Source of the DNA: Subsaxibacter sp. CAU 1640
GTDB taxonomy: Bacteria; Bacteroidota; Bacteroidia; Flavobacteriales; Flavobacteriaceae
Length of the DNA stretch: 64,000 bases
Assembly: GCF_023156585.1 (NCBI RefSeq)
Contig: NZ_JALNMI010000001.1
Location: 930,001-994,000, forward strand
Direction: 5' to 3'
A program made the position numbers and the translations under genes. The stretch's first letter is position 1; every line of letters starts with the position of its first letter. Positions 17,517 through 24,799 of the stretch are shown here, in pieces. Under the pieces are notes generated by a model. That model was not told the origin of the DNA and did not search any database. It saw nothing but the letters and a program-made list of their open reading frames with translations.

Positions 17517-19058
17517 ATGGATAAAGAATTGATTATTCGTTCGAGTTCCGATGTTGTTGATTTCGCCTTATTAAAAGATGGAAAACTTATTGAATTGCAC
17601 AAAGAGGAAGAGGATAACAACTTTTCGGTAGGTGATGTGTTTATCGCCAAGATCCGTAAAGTGGTTCCAGGACTAAATGCCGCATTTGTAAATGTGGGTT
17701 ACGAAAAAGATGCATTTTTGCATTATCACGATTTAGGGCCTCAAATTCCTTCCCTTTTAAAATTCATTAAACGTGTAAGCACAGGGAAACCTACCGATTT
17801 CCTACTGAAAAACTTTCAGTTTGAGAAGGATATTGATAAAAATGGCAGCATCAGCAATGCGCTGAAGGCCAATCAATCCATCTTGGTACAGATTGTAAAA
17901 GAACCTATTAGTACAAAAGGGCCTCGATTGAGTTCGGAGCTTTCGATTGCAGGAAGGTATATTGTTTTGGTGCCTTTTTCTGACAGAATTTCTATCTCTC
18001 AAAAGATTGAATCTAAAGAAGAAAAAGATCGTTTAAAGCGATTGGTCAAAAGCATTACCCCCAAAGGGTTTGGCGTCATTATACGCACAGTTGCTGAAGG
18101 CAAGAAAGTAGCAGAATTGGACAGTGATTTACAGAATTTGCTGAATAGATGGACAGCAATGTGTAAAAAGATCCATAAGGCACATCATCCTAGTAAGGTA
18201 TTGGGCGAAATGAACAAGGCTTCCTCTATTTTGAGGGACATTTTTAATGATTCATTTTCCAACATCGTCGTGGATGACGAAGCTCTTTATGGACAAGTAA
18301 AAGATTATGTGCACCAGATTGCACCTAAAAAGGAATCTATTGTAAAACATCATAGCAATGGTGTGCCAGTATTTGAAAAATACGGCATTGAGCGTCAGAT
18401 AAAGACGTCTTTCGGACGTACGGTCTCTATGGCAAAAGGAGCGTACATTGTGATAGAACACACCGAAGCATTGCACGTTATTGATGTGAACAGTGGAAAC
18501 CGATCCAACAAAGAAAAAAACCAAGAGGACACAGCTTTAGAGGTTAACCTAATTTCGGCCACAGAGATTGCCCGACAGTTGCGCTTGCGCGATATGGGAG
18601 GCATCATTGTAGTGGATTTTATAGATATGTCTAACGCTGCGAACCGCAAGAAGCTTTACGATCATCTGCGCAATGAAATGAGCGATGACAAAGCGAAACA
18701 CAAAATATTGCCTCCGAGCAAGTTTGGACTGGTACAGATTACCAGACAACGCGTAAGGCCAGAGCGCAACATTGAAACCAAAGAAGAAAACCCAAATGGT
18801 AGTGGTGATGAGATTGAAGCACCAATTAAAGTGGTGAACCGCATCAACCAAGACCTTGAGAGGATTTTCAAGAAAGACTATAAGAAGGTGACTTTAAACA
18901 CACATCCTTTTATAGCAGCCTTTTTGACGAAAGGCTTTCCATCGGTACGTTCCAAATGGTTTTTGGAACACAAAAAATGGGTGAAAATACAGCCCAGAGA
19001 TGCTTACACATATCTTGAATACCATTTTTTTGATAAAGATGGCAAGGAAATCAAATAA
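17517..19058 (+). CDS. rng: Ribonuclease G/E family endoribonuclease
   Basis: 513 residues. An S1 RNA-binding domain (about 38-130; GDVFIAKIRKVVPGLNAAFVNVG) is embedded near the N-terminus. The DNase I-like catalytic core has the two metal-binding aspartates in LHVIDVNSGNRS and GGIIVVDFIDM, and the family motif EIARQLRLRDMGG. It processes rRNA ends and degrades mRNA. The CPxC zinc-link cysteines of RNase E/G are absent: after FGLVQITRQRVRPE the chain continues NIETKEENPNGSG, so the dimer or tetramer interface must differ. It stands alone between two terminators. Confidence 0.92.
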   Translation: MDKELIIRSSSDVVDFALLKDGKLIELHKEEEDNNFSVGDVFIAKIRKVVPGLNAAFVNVGYEKDAFLHYHDLGPQIPSLLKFIKRVSTGKPTDFLLKNFQFEKDIDKNGSISNALKANQSILVQIVKEPISTKGPRLSSELSIAGRYIVLVPFSDRISISQKIESKEEKDRLKRLVKSITPKGFGVIIRTVAEGKKVAELDSDLQNLLNRWTAMCKKIHKAHHPSKVLGEMNKASSILRDIFNDSFSNIVVDDEALYGQVKDYVHQIAPKKESIVKHHSNGVPVFEKYGIERQIKTSFGRTVSMAKGAYIVIEHTEALHVIDVNSGNRSNKEKNQEDTALEVNLISATEIARQLRLRDMGGIIVVDFIDMSNAANRKKLYDHLRNEMSDDKAKHKILPPSKFGLVQITRQRVRPERNIETKEENPNGSGDEIEAPIKVVNRINQDLERIFKKDYKKVTLNTHPFIAAFLTKGFPSVRSKWFLEHKKWVKIQPRDAYTYLEYHFFDKDGKEIK

Positions 19059-19067
19059 TATCTATAG

Positions 19068-19101
19068 AAACCCTTTTCACATTGCGTGGAGAGGGTTTTT
19101 T
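19068..19101 (+). terminator. Intrinsic terminator after rng
   Basis: 13-bp stem with two G-U pairs (19068-19080 with 19086-19098), 5-base loop ATTGC, then TTTTTT. It starts 9 bases after the rng stop. Confidence 0.85.
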
Positions 19102-19159
19102 GTTTTTGGACGTTAGATGTGAGATGTGAGTGATGAGGTTTGAGATATTTAACTATGGA

Positions 19160-19390
19160 GGAAGGAGATTGTGAGTTGGCGGAAGCATATTGTAGGTTGT
19201 CGGAGGCAGAATGTTATTTGGTGGAGCGCGATTGTCAGTTGTCGGAGTAATATTGTCAATTGGTGGGAGGAGATTGTCAGTTGGCGGAGCAAGAATGTTA
19301 GTTAGCGGAGCAAGAATGTTAGTTAGTGGAGCAATATTGTTATGTGTCGGAAGGATAATGTTAGTTGGTGGATACATATTGTAAGTTGAG
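19160..19390. repeat. Tandem array: 11 copies of a degenerate 21-bp unit
   Basis: Eleven units of exactly 21 bp, consensus close to GGAGcAagATTGTtAGTTGg; the best pair (copies 7 and 8, 19286-19327) differ at one base. It fills the 369-bp gap between rng and the barrel protein and ends 37 bp before that gene. The period equals two DNA turns and also seven codons. On the minus strand the array reads as an 84-codon open frame of Pro-rich heptads (like ILPPTHN), but that frame has no visible ribosome site or recognisable domain. No other gene is seen in the gap. Confidence 0.85.
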
Positions 19391-19427
19391 AATACATATT
19401 CAACCATTATTCATTTATATTTGTCAT

Positions 19428-20150
19428 ATGAAGCAACTTTGTGTCTTTATATGTGTATTGTGTGGATTTCTTCAAGGGTTTTCTCAAGTGGAGCGTGATA
19501 CGATACAAACCCAAAACGATTCCATTACCATTGTGGACAACAACTATCGTGAGGACCAATTTTACTTTTCATTAACCTATAATCTTCTCAATAAAGCACC
19601 AAACGGACTTTCACAACGAGGTTTTTCTGCTGGATTCCATTTTGGATTTATAAGAGATATGCCTATTAATGAACGACGCAATCGGGCAATCGGTGTTGGC
19701 GTCGGGCTTTCTTCGAACTCATACAACCAAAATATGCTGATTGCCGAGCAGCCAGATGGTGAGTTCAACTATTCAATCATTGACGAAGACAGTATTTCTT
19801 TCAACAAAAATAAATTTACTACCTACTTGGTTGAAGTACCTTTGGAAATTAGATGGCGAACTTCTACTGCCACAGAATATCAATTTTGGCGCATATATAC
19901 TGGCGTGAAGTTTGGATATGTGCTTTTAAATTCATCAAAATTTGATGGTAGCATTGGTAAGATTAAAAACTCCAACATTGATGATGTCGTTCGTTTTAGG
20001 TATGGACTAACGTTCAGCGCTGGTTATTCTACCTGGAATGCGCATATTTATTATGGTTTGAATTCCTTATTTGACAAACCAGGAACAATCAACGGTGAGG
20101 CTTTGAACATGACAAGCATCAAAGTGGGATTGATATTTTATATTTTGTAG
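19428..20150 (+). CDS. Outer-membrane beta-barrel protein, PorT-like family
   Basis: 240 residues. Signal peptide 1-20 (CVFICVLCGFLQGFSQ). The rest alternates in beta-strand fashion: FYFSLTYNLL, GFSAGFHFGFIRDMP, AIGVGVGLSSNSYN, FTTYLVEVPLEIRWR, WRIYTGVKFGYVL and IKVGLIFYIL. This is the outer-membrane barrel type related to PorT, predicted eight-stranded. True PorT is a type IX secretion component, but I do not see enough to claim that role. The start at 19428 gives a complete signal peptide; the frame extends upstream into the repeat array but without signal sequence. Confidence 0.65.
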   Translation: MKQLCVFICVLCGFLQGFSQVERDTIQTQNDSITIVDNNYREDQFYFSLTYNLLNKAPNGLSQRGFSAGFHFGFIRDMPINERRNRAIGVGVGLSSNSYNQNMLIAEQPDGEFNYSIIDEDSISFNKNKFTTYLVEVPLEIRWRTSTATEYQFWRIYTGVKFGYVLLNSSKFDGSIGKIKNSNIDDVVRFRYGLTFSAGYSTWNAHIYYGLNSLFDKPGTINGEALNMTSIKVGLIFYIL

Positions 20151-20169
20151 TCAGAAATCATCGGTCTTT

Positions 20170-20775
20170 TCAAAGCCAATAATTCAAAACAAACAATTGC
20201 GGAATCAATCCGATAAAGAAACCAATTATCAATTCGATATTTGAATGTGCTTTTAGGTGTAATCTCGAAGTTGCAATGGCTCCTAAAATGATGCACATCA
20301 AAGCGATGGTGCCATTAATGTTGATTTTGAAATGGATGCTCAACGCCACGGCAAACATAAAGAATCCGGCAGAAGCTATCATATGGATGCTTGCTTTAAA
20401 CTTCAAAATTGCCAAGAGCAGACAAGCTATCGTAGAACATAGAATTCCCAGAAAGAAATAATAGAGCTCTTCGATTTCTGTAGGTGGCAATACGCGATAG
20501 AGAATCAGTGATACGATGGCGATGTTGACGGTTAATGGTACGATACGTTCTTTTGTACTTTCCAAATAAACGGACTTTACATTTTTAATAGTTTTGAGCA
20601 GAAAGTAAACCAAAATAGGAAGGATAATTGTAAGAATTGTGATTGAAAACACCTTTGCCTTCATTATCGGTTCTGGTATAAAGCGAGGTGTTTTTGAAAA
20701 ATAAAACAACACACCCAGCAAAGGCATAATGACAGGATGAAAGATAAAGGAGATGCTTTTGAGGATATGATTCAA
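20170..20775 (-). CDS. Integral membrane protein, possibly PAP2-like
   Basis: 201 residues with about six hydrophobic helices and almost no soluble part. ESTKERIVPL, KASIHMIASAG and ATSRLHLKAHSNIELIIGFFIG occur in positions reminiscent of the three phosphatase motifs of PAP2 lipid phosphatases (KxxxRP, SGH, SRxxxxxHxxxD), but the key residues are not fully kept, so enzyme activity is doubtful. The only in-frame start consistent with the first helix is TTG at 20775. It converges with the barrel gene (19-base gap). Confidence 0.6.
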   Translation of the reverse strand: MNHILKSISFIFHPVIMPLLGVLFYFSKTPRFIPEPIMKAKVFSITILTIILPILVYFLLKTIKNVKSVYLESTKERIVPLTVNIAIVSLILYRVLPPTEIEELYYFFLGILCSTIACLLLAILKFKASIHMIASAGFFMFAVALSIHFKININGTIALMCIILGAIATSRLHLKAHSNIELIIGFFIGLIPQLFVLNYWL

Positions 20776-20843
20776 ACTATATGTTTTGGTATATTTACAA
20801 CATCATAAAAGTAAGTTTATTCCAATCAACTTAAAATATTTCG

Positions 20844-21728
20844 ATGAAATTTTATACAACCATAATTGCTTTTTATTTTTTCTGCATACATAGTTATTCG
20901 CAAATTGATTCCATCCAACTGCCAAAAGTTGATATGAAAATTGGCACTTTGGTAGAACCTCATTTTGATTTCTATGTGACGAAAAATGGAAGTATTCTTT
21001 ATGAGAAGGATACGATTAAAATTTATGAGGTAAAGCAAGTTCTTTATCGTCCAATTAAGAACTATGGTTTGTCGATGATGCACGCAAAAAAATATGTCCA
21101 TATTTTCGCTGACGAAAGAGTCAATTATTCACTAATTGATTCGATAAAAACTGAAATTGCAAGTACAAATAGCTCTAGATACATAATATATAGATCGAAT
21201 CTAGATTCAAAACATAGAAGAAATATCAAAGGTATCAAGCATCAATCACCTATTTCTTATTTTTCATATTTACCTTTAGAATATATACCTGTGCAAGATG
21301 ATAGTGAAGCTCAAGAGCACTTAAATGAGGATATTAGTGATTTTCCGCGAGTTCCAAATAAGAATAGTGTTGAATGGAAACATCAAACATCAATTGAGAC
21401 AGCTGTTTATAGTTTACAAAAGGATCTTTTAAATGACAAACTTAAAAGTATCTCGTATGAGTGTTTAACAATGACCAATAATGGCTTATTTGACAAACAA
21501 AATAAACTTATTTCTAAAGAAACTTTGAGAGAATTGTTGACTAAAAATGAGGCTATATTTTTGAGCTATGCGAGTGATTTGAAATATGGAAAATATATTT
21601 CGACAATTGCATTATTGAAGGAATTAAAACCAAATTTTGAATCTTTACCCAATCTTGCTGAAATAATTGAAATATCTGCTCAAATTCAAAATTTACACAA
21701 AGAGGTAGAGATTCAGTTATGTGATTAA
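20844..21728 (+). CDS. Secreted protein of unknown function with a weak ExbD/TolR-like segment
   Basis: 294 residues with a signal peptide (YFFCIHSYSQ, cleavage about residue 19). The segment AKKYVHIFADERVNYSLIDSIKTEIA (about 80-106), followed by SRYIIYRS, resembles the periplasmic core of ExbD/TolR (strand, Asp-rich turn, helix), but there is no N-terminal anchor Asp in a membrane helix. The C-terminal half is helical and unlike anything I recognise. Its TAA (21726-21728) abuts the rpoN stop on the other strand with no base between. Function unknown. Confidence 0.6.
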   Translation: MKFYTTIIAFYFFCIHSYSQIDSIQLPKVDMKIGTLVEPHFDFYVTKNGSILYEKDTIKIYEVKQVLYRPIKNYGLSMMHAKKYVHIFADERVNYSLIDSIKTEIASTNSSRYIIYRSNLDSKHRRNIKGIKHQSPISYFSYLPLEYIPVQDDSEAQEHLNEDISDFPRVPNKNSVEWKHQTSIETAVYSLQKDLLNDKLKSISYECLTMTNNGLFDKQNKLISKETLRELLTKNEAIFLSYASDLKYGKYISTIALLKELKPNFESLPNLAEIIEISAQIQNLHKEVEIQLCD

Positions 21729-23192
21729 CTAAATTTTTTTCCTTAATCTCGCCACAGGAATATCTAACTGCTCACGATATTTGGCAACGGTTCTCCGTGC
21801 GATAGGATAGCCTTTTTCCAATAGAATGGCAGCCAATTTGTCATCGGTCAGTGGCTTGCGTTTGTTTTCGTCAGCAATCGTGATTTCCAAAATCTTCTTG
21901 ATTTCGCGCGTAGATACTTCTTCGCCTTGGTCGTTGGTCATCGATTCTGAAAAGAAATCCTTGATGAGTTTTGTACCATAAGGCGTATCGACATATTTGC
22001 TATTGGCCACACGAGAAACCGTGGAAACATCCATATCGATTTCGTCAGCAATATCCTTTAAAATCATCGGTCGAAGCTTGGTCTCATCACCAGTCAAAAA
22101 ATATTCCTTTTGATAATGCATTATGGCACTCATCGTCACAAAAAGTGTTTGTTGACGTTGCTTGATGGCTTCAATGAACCACTTCGCAGCATCGAGTTTC
22201 TGCTTGATGAACAACACAGCATCTTTTTGTGATTTGGATTTATCTTTTGCTTCCTTGTAACCCTTCATCATATCTGTATATTCCCTTGATACGTGAAGTT
22301 CAGGTGCATTTCTACCGTTCAAGGTCAATTCCAATTCACCATCTACAATTTTAATTGCAAAATCAGGAACAATATGTTCCACGATTTTATTGTTTCCAGA
22401 GTAAGAACCTCCAGGTTTTGGATTTAGATGTTCAATTTCATCAATGGCATCCTTAAGTTGCATTTCGGTTATGTCGAACTTTTGCAGCAGTTTTTTATAG
22501 TGCTTTTTGGTGAATTGCTCAAAGGCATTGTCGATGATATCGATGGCCAATTCGACATCTGGATTTTTCTCTTTGCGATGCAATTGAATGCTCAAACACT
22601 CTTGAAGATTGCGAGCGCCAACACCTGCTGGGTCTAATTGATGAACAATGTGAAGCACTTTTTCGATGCTTTTTTCGTCCGTATAAACATTCTGTGTAAA
22701 TGCCAAATCATCAGCAATATCGGTCAGCGAGCGACGTATATAACCGCTTTCGTCCACACTTCCCACCAAAAACTCGGCAATATCGCGTTCATCATCCGTC
22801 AATCGGAAGGTGTTTAACTGATTGGTCAAATATTGAGTGAAAGATGTACCAGCTGCAAACGGAATGTCCTTGTCGTCATCGTCTGCGCTGTAATTGTTGG
22901 TTTGTGTACGATAATCAGGAATGTCGTCATCACTCAAATATTCATCGACATTGATGTCTTCACCTATGGTTTCAGAATCATCATAACCATCGTCTGAATT
23001 ATCAAATTCATCGTAAGTATCATCGTAGTTTTCGGGTTCATCCTTGCCACCTTCAAGCGCAGGATTTTCTTCCATTTCCTGCTTCAATCGTTGTTCAAAA
23101 GCTTGCGTAGGCAACTGAATCAATTTCATCAATTGAATTTGTTGCGGTGACAACTTTTGTGATAATTTGAACTGTAAATATTGTTTAAGCAT
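21729..23192 (-). CDS. rpoN: RNA polymerase sigma-54 factor
   Basis: 487 residues. Region I has the Gln/Leu-rich activator-interaction helix LSQKLSPQQIQLMKLIQLPT; region II is a long acidic stretch (about 50-110, rich in Asp and Glu); region III includes the core-binding part and an HTH (about 370-400, IADEIDMDVSTVSRVANSKYV); the RpoN box ARRTVAKYRE is near the C-terminus. It directs transcription from -24/-12 promoters that need AAA+ activators. No sigma-54 activator is encoded in this window. Confidence 0.95.
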   Translation of the reverse strand: MLKQYLQFKLSQKLSPQQIQLMKLIQLPTQAFEQRLKQEMEENPALEGGKDEPENYDDTYDEFDNSDDGYDDSETIGEDINVDEYLSDDDIPDYRTQTNNYSADDDDKDIPFAAGTSFTQYLTNQLNTFRLTDDERDIAEFLVGSVDESGYIRRSLTDIADDLAFTQNVYTDEKSIEKVLHIVHQLDPAGVGARNLQECLSIQLHRKEKNPDVELAIDIIDNAFEQFTKKHYKKLLQKFDITEMQLKDAIDEIEHLNPKPGGSYSGNNKIVEHIVPDFAIKIVDGELELTLNGRNAPELHVSREYTDMMKGYKEAKDKSKSQKDAVLFIKQKLDAAKWFIEAIKQRQQTLFVTMSAIMHYQKEYFLTGDETKLRPMILKDIADEIDMDVSTVSRVANSKYVDTPYGTKLIKDFFSESMTNDQGEEVSTREIKKILEITIADENKRKPLTDDKLAAILLEKGYPIARRTVAKYREQLDIPVARLRKKI

Positions 23193-23213
23193 AAGGTAAC
23201 TTGAGTGACTTTA

Positions 23214-23257
23214 AAAATAAAAAAAACAATCTATATAAGTTGAATATGTAGATTGTT
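23214..23257 (-). terminator. Intrinsic terminator after asnS
   Basis: On the minus strand AACAATCTA (23257-23249) pairs with TAGATTGTT (23233-23225), extended by further A-T pairs, followed by a run of T's. It lies 29 bases past the asnS stop and separates asnS from rpoN. Confidence 0.8.
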
Positions 23258-23285
23258 TTGTGAAAATATTTAGAGTAAAAATCGT

Positions 23286-24719
23286 TTAAAATTCCGCATT
23301 CTGCGGTGTTCTTGGATAAGGAATCACGTCTCTAATGTTGCCCATACCAGTGGTGAACATCACCAAACGCTCAAATCCAAGTCCGAAACCAGAGTGAACG
23401 GCAGTGCCGTACTTTCGCAAATCGAGGTACCACCACAATTCTTTCTCATCGATATCCAAAGCTTTCATTTTTTCTTTCAAAACGTCCAAACGCTCTTCAC
23501 GCTGTGAACCGCCTACCATCTCTCCGATGCCAGGGAAGAGAATATCCATTGCTCTTACGGTTTTTCCATCTTCATTCAAACGCATATAAAACGCCTTGAT
23601 ATTTGCTGGATAATCAAACAAAATAACAGGACATTTAAAGTGTTTTTCAACCAAAAAGCGTTCGTGTTCACTTTGCAAATCGGCACCCCATTGGTCAATC
23701 AAATATTTGAATTGTTTCTTTTTATTTGGTTTTGAATCGCGTAAAATCTCGATGGCTTCGGTATAACTGACACGTTTGAAATTGTTATCGACCACAAAAT
23801 TTATTTTTTCGATAAGACTCATTTCCGAACGTTCGGCTTGTGGCTTTGTTTTCTCTTCATCCTTCAAACGTTGCTCCAAGAATTCCAAATCTTCACGATT
23901 AGTGTCCAAAGTATATTTTAAAACATACTTCATAAAATCTTCAGCCAAATCCATATTGCCAGCCAAATCCATAAATGCAACCTCTGGTTCAATCATCCAG
24001 AATTCTGCCAAGTGGCGCGAGGTGTTGGAGTTTTCAGCCCTAAAAGTAGGTCCGAACGTGTAAACTTTACCCAATGACATCGCATAGGTTTCAGCTTCCA
24101 ATTGACCAGATACGGTTAAATTGGTTTCTTTTCCGAAGAAATCTTCTTTATAATTCACGCTTCCATCCTCGTTCAATGGCGGATTTTTGGCATCGAGATT
24201 GCTCACGCGGAACATTTCACCAGCACCTTCTGCATCGCTACCTGTAATGATAGGCGTGTGCATATAGTAAAATCCATTTTCGTTGAAATATTTATGAATG
24301 GCAAAAGACAATGTCGAACGCAAACGCATCACAGCGCTGAACGTGTTGGTACGCGTACGCAAATGAGCATTCTCACGTAAAAATTCAAACGAATGTTTTT
24401 TAGGTTGAATAGGATAGGTTTCAGGATCAGAATCACCAAGAACCTTGATGTCCGTTACTTGGACTTCCACGCTCTGACCTTTACCTTGACTTTCGATCAG
24501 TTGACCTTTAATGTGCAACGCAGCGCCTGTAGTGATTCGCTTTAAAAGCGATTCATCCATCGTTTCAAAATCGACAACACATTGAATATTTTGAAGGGTT
24601 GAACCATCATTTAGAGCGATAAAACGATTCGCTCTAAAGGTACGTACCCATCCTTTGATTTCTATATCTTGAGATTTTGCTTCAGTTTTTAATAAAGCTG
24701 CAATGGTTTTTGCTGTCAT
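23286..24719 (-). CDS. asnS: Asparagine--tRNA ligase
   Basis: 477 residues. N-terminal OB anticodon-binding domain (about 17-105, IEIKGWVRTFRANRFIALNDGS); class IIb catalytic core with motif 2 TFRAENSNTSRHLAEFWMIEPE and motif 3 GFGLGFERLVMFTTG. The AsnRS-specific C-terminus IRDVIPYPRTP is present. Charges tRNA-Asn with asparagine. It has its own promoter at 24739-24771. Confidence 0.96.
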   Translation of the reverse strand: MTAKTIAALLKTEAKSQDIEIKGWVRTFRANRFIALNDGSTLQNIQCVVDFETMDESLLKRITTGAALHIKGQLIESQGKGQSVEVQVTDIKVLGDSDPETYPIQPKKHSFEFLRENAHLRTRTNTFSAVMRLRSTLSFAIHKYFNENGFYYMHTPIITGSDAEGAGEMFRVSNLDAKNPPLNEDGSVNYKEDFFGKETNLTVSGQLEAETYAMSLGKVYTFGPTFRAENSNTSRHLAEFWMIEPEVAFMDLAGNMDLAEDFMKYVLKYTLDTNREDLEFLEQRLKDEEKTKPQAERSEMSLIEKINFVVDNNFKRVSYTEAIEILRDSKPNKKKQFKYLIDQWGADLQSEHERFLVEKHFKCPVILFDYPANIKAFYMRLNEDGKTVRAMDILFPGIGEMVGGSQREERLDVLKEKMKALDIDEKELWWYLDLRKYGTAVHSGFGLGFERLVMFTTGMGNIRDVIPYPRTPQNAEF

Positions 24720-24738
24720 TTCGAATTTTTTAAAGGTG

Positions 24739-24771
24739 CAAAGATAAGGGTTTCAGTCGTCAAAATTCAAA
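24739..24771 (-). promoter_or_regulatory. Bacteroidota-type promoter for asnS
   Basis: On the minus strand TTTG (24771-24768), 21-base spacer, TATCTTTG (24746-24739): same spacing as the HU promoter, ending 20 bp before the ATG. Confidence 0.72.
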
Positions 24772-24799
24772 TTCAAATGAGAGTTATCCGATTGAAATT

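Noticed and set aside
19153-19407. 84-codon minus-strand open frame with Pro-rich heptads
   Set aside because: It is the 21-bp array read in one frame; no ribosome site, no domain, and period divisible by three makes an open frame expected by chance. Kept only as a finding on the array.
19416-19423. TATATTTG as promoter of the barrel gene at 19428
   Set aside because: It ends 4 bases before the ATG, which would put the transcript start inside the gene.
19428-20150. Naming the barrel protein PorT or SprT
   Set aside because: Only the general eight-strand barrel pattern is visible; no PorT-specific motif or type IX neighbour.
20170-20775. Active PAP2 phosphatase
   Set aside because: Positions resemble the three motifs but the essential His and Arg pattern is incomplete.
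20844-21728. Calling this protein ExbD
   Set aside because: The similarity covers one short strand-helix segment and the anchor helix with its Asp is missing.
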